Part shown: one piece after another, positions 1 through 7,861 of the stretch
Numbering within the stretch: the stretch's first letter is position 1
Layout: each line of letters opens with the position of its first letter
Source: Actinomadura sp. DC4
GTDB taxonomy: Bacteria > Actinomycetota > Actinomycetes > Streptosporangiales > Streptosporangiaceae
Reading direction: 5' to 3'
DNA length: 64,000 nt
NCBI RefSeq assembly: GCF_030406325.1
Contig: NZ_JAUEQY010000032.1
Location: forward strand, 1 to 64,000
Program-made: the position numbers and the translations under genes
Notes under the pieces: generated by a model
What the model saw: only the letters and a program-made list of their open reading frames with translations
Database searches by the model: none
What the model was told of the DNA's origin: nothing

Positions 1-1
1 C

Positions 2-979
2 TCCACCCCGCCCCCCCACGCCGCCCCCCCGCTCTCCGCCGTGCCGCGGCGCCCCCACCACGTGCCCTGGCCGCTCGCGGTGGTGCTGACCCTGCTCGCG
101 GGCGCGCTGATCGGTGCATGGCAGGGCTACTGGATCGCCTACTTCGAGATCCCGGCGTTCATCGTCACGCTGGCCGGCATGCTCATATTCCGGGCCCTGA
201 CCCTGACCGTGCTGGGCAACCAGGGCATCGGTCCGTTCCCCGACCAGGTTCGCACGCTCGCCAACGGCTTCCTGCCCGGCTACTTCGGCAATATCGGCCT
301 GGGCCCGCTCGGCGGCGGGGACACGTTCACTCTGCTCGTCGGCGTGATCGGCGTCGCGGGCATCGTGTTCACCCAGTGGCGGGCCCGCCAGGCCCGCGCG
401 GGGTACGGCCAGAACGTCGGCCCGCTGCCGGTCTTCGTCGTGCGGATGGCACTGGCCGGGTTCGTCGTGATGTTCATCGTCGTGCAGCTCTCGCGGTTCA
501 AGAACCTGCCCGTGGTGCTCATCCTGCTGACCGTCCTGGTCCTGGCGTACACGCTGATCACCACCCGCGCGGTCTTCGGCCGGCACATGTACGCCCTCGG
601 CGGCAACCTCCAGGCCGCCCGGCTGTCGGGCATCAAGACCAAGTCCGTGGTCTTCCTGCTGTTCGTCAACATGGGCGTACTGGCCGCCATCGCCGGCGTC
701 ATCTTCGCCGGGCGGCTCAACCAGGCCGGGCCGACCGCCGGCACCAACTTCGAGCTCGACTCGATCGCGGCGGCGTTCATCGGCGGCGCGGCGGTGCAGG
801 GCGGTGTCGGCAAGGTCGTCGGCGCCATCACCGGCGGTCTCATCATGGCCGTGATCAACAACGGCATGTCCCTGCTGGGCGCGCCCAGCGAGCGGGTCAT
901 GTTGATCAAGGGTCTGGTGCTGCTCGCCGCCGTCGCGTTCGACGTTTGGGCAAAGCGCCGGGCCGGCACCTCCCGATAA
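2..979 (+). CDS. Sugar ABC transporter permease, 5' end outside window
   Basis: This is the membrane permease subunit of a monosaccharide ABC importer of the XylH/MmsB type. The frame is open from base 2, and the first visible methionine-equivalent (GTG at 41) lies just before a segment (PWPLAVVLTLLAGALIGAWQG) that is internal in this family. The gene therefore starts upstream of the window. The visible part holds about eight hydrophobic segments and the family stretch IPAFIVTLAGMLIFRALTL. The C-terminal region NFELDSIAAAFIGGAAVQGG is also typical of these permeases. It ends in TAA 14 bases before a LacI-type regulator and shares its strand with galT, which suggests a sugar uptake and use operon. 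The substrate (xylose, galactose or another sugar) cannot be told from the sequence. Confidence 0.9.
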   Translation, partial: STPPPHAAPPLSAVPRRPHHVPWPLAVVLTLLAGALIGAWQGYWIAYFEIPAFIVTLAGMLIFRALTLTVLGNQGIGPFPDQVRTLANGFLPGYFGNIGLGPLGGGDTFTLLVGVIGVAGIVFTQWRARQARAGYGQNVGPLPVFVVRMALAGFVVMFIVVQLSRFKNLPVVLILLTVLVLAYTLITTRAVFGRHMYALGGNLQAARLSGIKTKSVVFLLFVNMGVLAAIAGVIFAGRLNQAGPTAGTNFELDSIAAAFIGGAAVQGGVGKVVGAITGGLIMAVINNGMSLLGAPSERVMLIKGLVLLAAVAFDVWAKRRAGTSR

Positions 980-993
980 TTAAGATCGATTCC

Positions 994-2028
994 ATGACCA
1001 CAGAGCCCGAGGACCGGGGCGACGCGCGACACGCGGCGCGCCCCGGTCTCCGGGACGTGGCAAAGCTCGCCGGGGTGTCGCACCAGACCGTGTCCCGGGT
1101 CTTCAAGGATCACCCGAGGGTGAGCACGGAGACCCGGGCCAAGGTCCTGGCGGCCGCCGCCCAGCTGGACTTCCGGCCCAACGCCTTCGCCCGTGCCCTG
1201 GCCACCGGCCGGTCGCGCACGCTCGGCGTGGTCAGCTTCGACGCGACCCAGTTCGGGCCCGCGTCGATGATCAGTGAGATCGAGCGCTGCGCGCGCGAGG
1301 CCGACTACTTCACCAGCGTCATCACGCTGCAGTCGGCCAGCGAGCGTTCGATCGCCGAGGCGACCGAGCGGCTGCGGGGCCAGGGCGTCGACGGGCTCAT
1401 CGTGATCCCCGGCCATGCCCCGCTGACCCAGACCATCAAGCACCTGCCGCGGGACCTGCCCGTCGTGGTCATGGAGAGCGAGACGATCGTCCCGGCCGTC
1501 GGGGTGGATCAGTACACCGGGCCGAAGGCGGCCACCCGCTACCTCCTCGACCTCGGCCACCGGACCGTGCACCACCTGCCCGGCCCGACGTCGTGGCTGG
1601 AGGCGCGCGAGCGCCACCGCGGCTGGCACGACGCGCTGACCGAGGCCGGAGCGCCGGTTCCGCCGACCATCGCCGGCGACTGGAGCGCCGGGTCGGGGTA
1701 CGAACGGGGCCTGGCGCTGGCGGACGACCCGGAGGTCACGGCGGTGTTCGCGGCCAACGACCAGAACGCCCTGGGCCTGCTGCGCGCCCTGCACGAGGCG
1801 GGCCGCAGGGTGCCGGAGGACGTCAGCGTGGTCGGCTTCGACGACATCCCCGAGGCCGCGTACTTCATCCCGCCGCTCACCACGATCCGCCAGGACTTCA
1901 CCGCGGTCGGACGGTCCAGCGTGAACCTGCTGCTCGAGCAGATCGAGAGCGGTCACCGCAGCGACAACAAGATCATCATTTCTACCGAGCTGGTCAGCCG
2001 GAACAGTGCCGGACGGGCACCCGCGTAA
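994..2028 (+). CDS. LacI-family transcriptional regulator
   Basis: A 344-residue repressor of the LacI/GalR family. The N-terminal helix-turn-helix is clear (LRDVAKLAGVSHQTVSRVF, near residues 19-37), followed by the hinge region (NAFARALATGRSRTLGVV) and a periplasmic-binding-protein-like sugar-sensing domain (FDDIPEAAYFIPPLTTIRQD near the C-terminus). ATG 994 is chosen because it puts the HTH at the usual distance from the N-terminus. The open frame extends far upstream but only as an overlap of the permease gene. It sits 14 bases behind the permease and 41 bases ahead of galT, so it probably regulates this sugar locus. No clear ribosome-binding site is visible before the ATG, so coupling to the permease is possible. 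Confidence 0.93.
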   Translation: MTTEPEDRGDARHAARPGLRDVAKLAGVSHQTVSRVFKDHPRVSTETRAKVLAAAAQLDFRPNAFARALATGRSRTLGVVSFDATQFGPASMISEIERCAREADYFTSVITLQSASERSIAEATERLRGQGVDGLIVIPGHAPLTQTIKHLPRDLPVVVMESETIVPAVGVDQYTGPKAATRYLLDLGHRTVHHLPGPTSWLEARERHRGWHDALTEAGAPVPPTIAGDWSAGSGYERGLALADDPEVTAVFAANDQNALGLLRALHEAGRRVPEDVSVVGFDDIPEAAYFIPPLTTIRQDFTAVGRSSVNLLLEQIESGHRSDNKIIISTELVSRNSAGRAPA

Positions 2029-2069
2029 CCCCGTCCTCTCCCGCGCTCCGCACCAGTGAAAGGACGACC

Positions 2070-3119
2070 ATGTCGGCCCATGCCGTCACCGTGTCCACCG
2101 CTCGCACGTCCGTGCGGCTCGCGGACGGACGAGAGCTCATCTACTTCGACGACGCGCCCGGCCAGGACCGTTCCGTGCCCGACCTGCGGGAACTGCCCGC
2201 GTACGCGCCCGCCGCGGAGCTGACCTACGACGTGCTGCACGACGAGGAGGTCCTCGTCGCCGCCCACCGGCAGAACCGCACCTACCAGCCGGCGCCCGGC
2301 GAGTGCCCGCTGTGCGGCTCCCACAGCGGCCATCTCAGCGAGATCCCGGCCGCCGACTACCACGTGGTGTCGTTCGAGAACCGTTTTCCCTCGCTCGGCG
2401 GCCCGGCGGGCGGCCGCTGCGAGGTGCTGTGCTTCACCAGCCACCACGACGGGTCCTTCGCGACCCTGCCGCCGGAGCGGCTGGCCACCGTCGGGCGCGC
2501 CTGGGCCGATCGCACGGCGGAGCTCGGGAGGCGTCCTGACGTGGAGTACGTCTTCCTTTTCGAGAACCGCGGCGCGGCGATCGGCGCGACCCTGCCGCAC
2601 CCGCACGGCCAGATCTACGCCTTCCCGTACGTTCCGCCCACTCCGCGCCGGATGCTCGCCGCCGCGGAGCGGTTCCGTGAGGCGCACGGCCGGTGCCTGA
2701 TGTGCGACGTGGTCGCCCGCGAGGCCGCCGGGCCGCGCGTCGTGGCCGAGACCGACGGCTTCCTCGCGTACGTGCCCGAGGCCGCCCGCTGGCCGTACGA
2801 GGTCTACGTCGCCCCCCGTTTCTGCGTCCCCGACCTGCCGGCCCTCGACGCCGCGCAGCGCGACGAGCTCATGCGTCTGTACGCCGACGTGCTGCGCCGC
2901 TTCGACGCCCTCTACGAGCACCCGACGCCGTACATGGCCTGCTGGTACCAGGCCCCGGCACGTACGAAGCGCGACGCGGCGCACCTGTGCGCCCGGATCT
3001 ACACGCCGCAGCGCACCGCCGACAAGCTGAAGTTCCTCGCCACGAGCGAGACCGGCGGCGGCGCGTACATCAACGACGTGCTCCCCGGCGCCGCCGCCGC
3101 CCGCCTCCGCGCGATCTGA
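2070..3119 (+). CDS. galT: Galactose-1-phosphate uridylyltransferase
   Basis: A 349-residue class I GalT of the Leloir pathway, which exchanges UMP between UDP-glucose and galactose-1-phosphate. The zinc motif CPLCG is visible near residue 82. The active-site HPHGQ (in LPHPHGQIYAFPY) carries the catalytic histidine that becomes uridylylated. A second cysteine pair region (GRCLMCDVV) follows. The ATG has a good ribosome-binding site (gaaagga about 7 bases upstream). The gene follows a LacI-type regulator and a sugar permease, which fits a galactose-responsive unit. It converges with the NlpC/P60 gene on the other strand. Confidence 0.95.
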   Translation: MSAHAVTVSTARTSVRLADGRELIYFDDAPGQDRSVPDLRELPAYAPAAELTYDVLHDEEVLVAAHRQNRTYQPAPGECPLCGSHSGHLSEIPAADYHVVSFENRFPSLGGPAGGRCEVLCFTSHHDGSFATLPPERLATVGRAWADRTAELGRRPDVEYVFLFENRGAAIGATLPHPHGQIYAFPYVPPTPRRMLAAAERFREAHGRCLMCDVVAREAAGPRVVAETDGFLAYVPEAARWPYEVYVAPRFCVPDLPALDAAQRDELMRLYADVLRRFDALYEHPTPYMACWYQAPARTKRDAAHLCARIYTPQRTADKLKFLATSETGGGAYINDVLPGAAAARLRAI

Positions 3120-3192
3120 TCCCGCACCCGTGTCAGAGCCGGTGTGCGTACCGCGGGCCGGCGGCCATGAGGTGCTTGTGCACGGCTCCTCC

Positions 3193-4149
3193 TCAGAGGC
3201 GGCGGATGATGCGCAGGTGACGTGCGTAGTAGCCGTGGCCGTCCAGGATTCCCGCGCCGCCGATGTCGCCGAAGGTCGGTCCGTTCGCTCGCATTCGGGA
3301 GGAGACGAATCGGTCGTGTCCCTGCTCTTCGACGCCGAGGAAGAATCCCATGTGGGAGATCCTCGTGTCGTCGTGCAGGGCGAAGAAGACCAGGTCGCCG
3401 GGTTGCAGGAGCCCCAGGTCGGTCAGCTGGCGCGGGCGGCTGTCCGCGATCTCGATGCCGGGCGCGGCGGCGGCCATCGCACGTGACAGGCGGCCCAGCC
3501 CGTCAGTGTGCGGGTCCCGGTCGCGGAACAGACGTACGCCCATGTCATGGCCGAAGAGGAGCCGGATGTAGCCCGAGCAGTCGACGTCGCGGCTCAGCGT
3601 CGTACGCGGCTGCCGGCCGGCCCAGACGACTCCGAGGTAGTCGTTCCAGTCCGCGCCCCGTACGCGATGTACCGAGTCCTCGGCCGGTGGCCCGAACCCC
3701 GCGTCGAGCGGTCGGCCCGACAGATAGCGGACGGCGTCGGCGAACAGATCCGGCGACCGGCCGCCTAGCTTGGCCCCGAACCAGGTGCGGAACCACGCCT
3801 GCTGCTGCTGACCGAACCTCCACGGGCTGGGCGCGAAGCGCACCCAGGCGTCGGTGCGCACCGCGGCGGAGGTGGTGTCGGGATCGGTGAACGTCCGGGT
3901 CCGACCGTGGAAGACGACCGTGGAGGAGCCCTCGGTCAGCTGGGCCACCAGATGGTCATGACGGTCATAGACCGCCGTACGGTCCGGATGGGCCGAGCGG
4001 ATGTACCGGTAACCGGGCAGGAGCGGCCGCGCGGACTTACTGATCTTGTCGTGCGCCCTGGCGTCGACGATCGAACGGCTCATCACCGGCACCAGCGCTA
4101 TGATCGCCGGCCCGGCGATGGCCGAGAGGAGGATGACCGGCTTCCTCAT
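3193..4149 (-). CDS. Exported NlpC/P60-family cell-wall or poly-glutamate hydrolase
   Basis: A 318-residue protein with an N-terminal hydrophobic signal or anchor (KPVILLSAIAGPAIIALVPV) and a C-terminal NlpC/P60-type papain-like domain. The catalytic cysteine is in DVDCSGYIRLLFG (Cys191) and the histidine in ISHMGFFLG (His266). The segment LLQPGDLVFF between them is also typical. Members cleave gamma-glutamyl bonds in peptidoglycan, and PgdS-type relatives cut poly-gamma-glutamate. The ATG overlaps the pgsC stop (ATGA), so it is translated with the poly-gamma-glutamate genes. I infer a polymer-trimming or release role like PgdS, but a peptidoglycan hydrolase cannot be excluded. Confidence 0.8.
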   Translation of the reverse strand: MRKPVILLSAIAGPAIIALVPVMSRSIVDARAHDKISKSARPLLPGYRYIRSAHPDRTAVYDRHDHLVAQLTEGSSTVVFHGRTRTFTDPDTTSAAVRTDAWVRFAPSPWRFGQQQQAWFRTWFGAKLGGRSPDLFADAVRYLSGRPLDAGFGPPAEDSVHRVRGADWNDYLGVVWAGRQPRTTLSRDVDCSGYIRLLFGHDMGVRLFRDRDPHTDGLGRLSRAMAAAAPGIEIADSRPRQLTDLGLLQPGDLVFFALHDDTRISHMGFFLGVEEQGHDRFVSSRMRANGPTFGDIGGAGILDGHGYYARHLRIIRRL

Positions 4150-4628
4150 GTCAGGGCCACCCCCACGGTGAGCAGGACGCAGGACGCCGCGGCGACCGAG
4201 ATCAGGGACACGATGGTCGGCAGTGCCCGCTGACTTCTCACCTGGTAGGCGATCAGGCCCGGCACGATCAGGCCGAGAGTGTCGTGGGGGAACAGGCTCG
4301 GGTACTTACCCGCGAGGGTCAGGAACGCGTCGACCTCGACCAGGACACCGACCAGGACGGTCGCCGCGAAGAGGCGCTTGCCGTACAGGATGGTGTACTG
4401 ACTCACCAGCTTCATGATCCCGTACATGCACACCGTGGCGCCGATCCCGATCGGGAGGGTCTGGGGCCGTTCGGTGACGGTGAGCGCGAGCCATCCGGGG
4501 ACGACCAGCCCGCCCGGGGACAGGTTGGTGGTCAGGTAGCAGATCAGGGAGCCCAGCAGCCCGATGCTGAGAATCACCGCGGACAGGGTGGGGCCGACGT
4601 CGAGTCCGACCACGGGGAGAAGGTGCAA
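4146..4628 (-). CDS. pgsC: Poly-gamma-glutamate synthesis membrane protein PgsC/CapC
   Basis: A 160-residue, highly hydrophobic protein with about five membrane segments. It carries the PgsC/CapC hallmarks PGGLVVPGWLAL near residue 38, the middle segment ILYGKRLFAA and GLIVPGLIAYQVRSQ near residue 120. PgsC works with PgsB as the membrane part of the poly-gamma-glutamate polymerase. I use the TTG at 4628 because a strong ribosome-binding site (aggaga) stands 6 bases before it and overlaps the pgsB stop codon. No ATG or GTG fits the family length better. The gene looks intact although its partner pgsB is broken. Confidence 0.85.
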   Translation of the reverse strand: MHLLPVVGLDVGPTLSAVILSIGLLGSLICYLTTNLSPGGLVVPGWLALTVTERPQTLPIGIGATVCMYGIMKLVSQYTILYGKRLFAATVLVGVLVEVDAFLTLAGKYPSLFPHDTLGLIVPGLIAYQVRSQRALPTIVSLISVAAASCVLLTVGVALT

Positions 4629-4637
4629 CGCTGTCTC

Positions 4638-5457
4638 CTAGCACGCGGGATCCATGCCCAGGGCCGCGAGAAGATGCTCCCCTTGGCCATGGATGTTGCC
4701 GATCATGAGCAGGGTCGTGGCGGGGGCGGAGCCGCCGGCCGATGCCCTCCAGCAGGCTCTGCCCGGTGTGGGTGTCACCGCCCAGATCGACCACGAGGGA
4801 ACGATGGGAGCGGCGATCGCGCGCCGCGCCGACCGTGTCGGCGTTCCGATCAGGTAGACCATCGAGGGGTCGATCCGGGCGAGGATCGCGCCCATCTGGG
4901 CATTGCGCTCCATGCGGTCCGGCCGGCAGTTGATGACCAGGTGAACGTCACGGCCGGCCAGGTTCAACAGTTCGATGTTCATCAGCGTCGAGGTCGGATC
5001 GTTGGCGGCGAACAGGTTCACGGCCTGCAACCCCGTCGCGCCGAACCACCGGCGTTCCACGCGCAGGACTCCGGGGTCCGGCGGCGCGGCGTACATCCCC
5101 CCGCAGGGCCTGCTGGCGGGGGATTCCGGCGTGGGCCGCGACCGCCAGGGCCAGGGCGACGTTCTCCTTGAAGGTCACCCAGCCGAATCCCGCCATCTCG
5201 GCGTCGGTGACGTCGTCCGGGTTCACCGGGACGAGCGTGCAGTTCCGCTTCCGGGCCTCGTCGGCGAGGACGTCGAAGTATGCGCGTTCCGTGGTGAAGC
5301 AGACGCCGCCGTCCGGCATGGAACATGACAACGAGCGAGCGATGTCCTCCAGGGATACGGTCAACACGATTGTCGTCTGCCGTTGTACAAGAGGCACGAA
5401 CCAGCCAGACACACCAGCATCACTTGTGACACGGGGCCGAAGATCAAAAAGGTTCAC
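4638..5457 (-). pseudogene. pgsB: Broken pgsB (poly-gamma-glutamate ligase), 5' truncated and frameshifted
   Basis: This holds the C-terminal half of a PgsB/CapB amide ligase spread over two reading frames. The first piece (from about 5375 down) has SLEDIARSLSCSMPDGG and WVTFKENVALALAVAAHAGI. The next has PPDPGVLRVERRWFG, NLFAANDPTSTLMN and NCRPDRMERN. A short piece near 4794-4740 is back in the first frame (VDLGGDTHTGQSLLEGI), and the end (LLMIGNIHGQGEHLL) is again in the second. The first shift is one extra base in a run of six C at 5097-5102. The N-terminal ATP-binding half of the protein (about 390 residues in Bacillus) is missing. It sits directly before pgsC in the usual order. Sequencing error could explain a single indel but not the missing N-terminus. 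Confidence 0.8.
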
Positions 5458-5488
5458 CCGGCCGCGGACCGGCTCCCCTCAGGGCAGG

Positions 5489-6328
5489 TCAGCCGCAGAC
5501 TGCGCGGGCCTGGGCCGCGGCGACGTGAGTGAAGGTCTTCTTCGTGTCCGTCCAGTCCTTCCCGGTGTTCGCCAGGCGGACGTAGAAGGGGCCGTCGGCC
5601 GTGAAGGCCGCGCTGCTGACCCATCGTCCCCGGGACCGAGGCTGGTCGATACCGAAGGAGAGGAGCTTCGCGTCGTCTTTCTTCCGCCGGACCGTGTAGA
5701 GGGCGGGGCTCCCGCCGACGAACACCTCGTCGCCGTCGTTCGGAATGAAGATGGCCACCGTGCACTGACGTCCCGACTTGGGATCGAACGCCCATTGGGC
5801 GTACAGCTTCGGGTCGGCCTTCTTCGCGTCGCCGGACATCGGAAGCGCGTCGAACTTCCCGTCGCACCCCGCTCCCGAGAAGCCGCCCGAACCGCTCAGC
5901 CACCCCGCCTTGCCGTCCTTGTAGAAACCGACACGCTTGTAGGCGCCACCTCCACAGCCCGGCCCGGTGGTGCTCGGGGGGAGGGGAGGCGCGGCCGGGT
6001 GCGTGCCGGCCCCTGACGGCTTGCGGCTGCCCCGTCCGGTCAGGTGCGTCACCACGGGAGCCGCGATCAGCGCCGCCAGTACGGTCACACTGGCGATGCC
6101 GAGAAGGACGGGCCGCATCATCGAACGGCGAGACGCTCCCTGCGAGGGAGGGGCCTCGGGCGGCGGAGGCCGCACGTCAGTGCCCGCGTCCTCCGCGTAC
6201 ATGGAGGACGCCCAGATGATGGCGGGCGGGTAGGACTCGGCGACGGGATCGTCGGCCGTGTCCGGCGGAACCGGCTCCGATCGCTGCTTCATCCGGTAGG
6301 CGTCCCACTCGGAGTAACGGTCAGGCAT
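5489..6328 (-). CDS. Hypothetical one-pass membrane protein
   Basis: A 279-residue protein that I do not recognise. The N-terminal 90 residues are hydrophilic, acidic and proline-rich and would be cytoplasmic. One membrane segment follows (VLLGIASVTVLAALIAAPVV, near residues 94-113). The rest is an outside domain with four cysteines (CGGG, AGCDG, RQCTV and the penultimate C of AVCG) that could form disulfides. The ATG has an AGGACAGG-like ribosome-binding site. It lies upstream of the broken pgsB on the same strand, where the missing pgsB 5' half would be expected. An inverted repeat (6341-6379) precedes it. Confidence 0.7.
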   Translation of the reverse strand: MPDRYSEWDAYRMKQRSEPVPPDTADDPVAESYPPAIIWASSMYAEDAGTDVRPPPPEAPPSQGASRRSMMRPVLLGIASVTVLAALIAAPVVTHLTGRGSRKPSGAGTHPAAPPLPPSTTGPGCGGGAYKRVGFYKDGKAGWLSGSGGFSGAGCDGKFDALPMSGDAKKADPKLYAQWAFDPKSGRQCTVAIFIPNDGDEVFVGGSPALYTVRRKKDDAKLLSFGIDQPRSRGRWVSSAAFTADGPFYVRLANTGKDWTDTKKTFTHVAAAQARAVCG

Positions 6329-6340
6329 GGCACCTGTCCT

Positions 6341-6379
6341 TGCTCACTACGTTCCGACGGCATCTGTCAACAGTGAGCA
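6341..6379. repeat. Inverted repeat upstream of the membrane-protein gene
   Basis: The 8-base arms tgctcact (6341-6348) and agtgagca (6372-6379) are perfect complements separated by 23 bases. They lie 13-51 bases before the start of the minus-strand gene at 6328, where an operator or promoter would be. The arms are too far apart for a tight hairpin, so a protein-binding site is more likely than a terminator. The function is not known. The rest of 6380-6603 shows no gene. Confidence 0.4.
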
Positions 6380-6603
6380 TCTTCCATCTCCTGGCATCGC
6401 CAAACGAGCAATCCGCGCCCTAATTCGGCGAGGGCGGTACTTCCGCCCCGCGCCGAGCCGCGCGAACGCACCGGCCGGCGTCGGTGCCCGTGGTGTACAG
6501 CAGGGTGTGGCGGCGGTACGCCGTCCGGGACCCGACATCGCGGGGGAGCGGTCGCGTGAGCGCGGGCAGGAACGTCCGCTCCGCCCACGATGGCTGGGAG
6601 CGG

Positions 6604-7860
6604 CTACCCGGTCATGCGGGTCCGCGTCCTGGTCCGTCGAAACCATCGGCGGAGGCGTTCACCGTGCCTGCGCCACCAGGCGGAAAGCCAGGTCAGCTGG
6701 AATCCCAGGATAATGGAAACGACCACGACCGCTTCCGCCGCCGCACCTGTGGATTCGGTGACAAGAAAGGTATGAATCGAATCAGCGATCAACCTGACAT
6801 AAGTCGGGATGGTAATGGCGCCGACGACAAGCATGCAAACGCTCGTGCCGAGGACGAGCAGTACGGCATAGCAGCGAACGGCTACTCGCTCATGTCTGGG
6901 AAGTCGCAGTATGGCGGGACTCGCCGATTCGCCGCGTCGCCGGGTGAGGCGGTGGGCGACGTCACGAACGTAAGCGGATCCATCCGCGTAGAGGTTCCGG
7001 CATCTCGCCAGATCCTGGAGTATGAAATACACGTCCGTTCGCATGAAGACGAGAAACTGCAGGGGGATCATCGACGAGACCATCAGTACGATGATCGGCA
7101 GAACCGATGGGGCGTCGACACCCATTACCCGCAATGTCTTGATGGCAAGAATGGCGAGTGACGCTATCGTCAGATCGATCGCCATCCCCGCGCCGTAGAC
7201 GGTGAACCGGTGTCTCCGTGGCGCCGTCCAGATTCCGCTGACATCGGTCTGGGCGACGAGGAACTGCAGCCGGGTCCCCAGTCTTATGCGCGCCGGAACA
7301 TCGGCGGCCCGTGCCGTGGCCAGGTGGCCGATCTCATGGACGAGAATAAGAGCCCACATGACAAGGGCCTGGCTGAGCAGATTCAGGCTTTGATGATCGG
7401 TCCAGAACAGCTCCCGATAACTCGGAAACACGCCCGGATCCCAGGCGATCACCCCGAGAGAGACGATCACCACTGTGGCCATCAGCGCGGCCGGGACCGG
7501 GCTGAGGGTCCAGCGGACGTGACGCGGTCGTAGCCAGGGGAGGGAGGGTTCCTGAAGAGGGGACTGCGCGACATCGCGATCGTCCACCGCAGCCACGAAG
7601 CCGAGGTCGATCAACTGATTCACGAAAGCGACCACGTCGACGGGCTGATCACTGCGTGACTCGAGTTCTCGCCGGATGTCGTCGAGCGGTCGCCCGTCCT
7701 GGATTTTCTCGATGACCCGCATGCCCATCTGCGGGATGGCGACGAAGGTCCCGGTCTCGGCCCGGCCGACGATCCACTCCTGCCCGTCCTGGCGAAAGCG
7801 GAGGGAGTGCAGGCGAATCGCCGAGTCGTCCTTGGCGAGAGGAGACGCCGGCCGAGTCAT
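6604..7860 (-). CDS. Membrane M50-type zinc protease with N-terminal PqqD-like domain
   Basis: A 418-residue membrane protein. Residues about 15-93 resemble a PqqD-like winged-helix peptide-binding domain (MGMRVIEKIQDGRPLDDIRREL), as in RiPP recognition elements. Six or so membrane segments follow. Zinc-protease motifs are present: HEIGH at residues 175-179 within a membrane segment, and RTD at 274-276 in FMRTDVYFILQDL, which supplies the third ligand in this family. The C-terminus is very basic. It starts one base after the stop of the ThiF-like gene, so the two are coupled. Proteins of this kind cut or export modified peptides in RiPP systems. I infer that it processes the product of the small peptide gene upstream. 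Confidence 0.82.
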   Translation of the reverse strand: MTRPASPLAKDDSAIRLHSLRFRQDGQEWIVGRAETGTFVAIPQMGMRVIEKIQDGRPLDDIRRELESRSDQPVDVVAFVNQLIDLGFVAAVDDRDVAQSPLQEPSLPWLRPRHVRWTLSPVPAALMATVVIVSLGVIAWDPGVFPSYRELFWTDHQSLNLLSQALVMWALILVHEIGHLATARAADVPARIRLGTRLQFLVAQTDVSGIWTAPRRHRFTVYGAGMAIDLTIASLAILAIKTLRVMGVDAPSVLPIIVLMVSSMIPLQFLVFMRTDVYFILQDLARCRNLYADGSAYVRDVAHRLTRRRGESASPAILRLPRHERVAVRCYAVLLVLGTSVCMLVVGAITIPTYVRLIADSIHTFLVTESTGAAAEAVVVVSIILGFQLTWLSAWWRRHGERLRRWFRRTRTRTRMTG

Positions 7861-7861
7861 C

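Noticed and set aside
3120-3192. GC-rich possible hairpin between convergent galT and NlpC/P60 genes
   Set aside because: A terminator is expected here, but the visible complementarity (ccgcgggccggcgg region) is short and ambiguous, so no feature is claimed.
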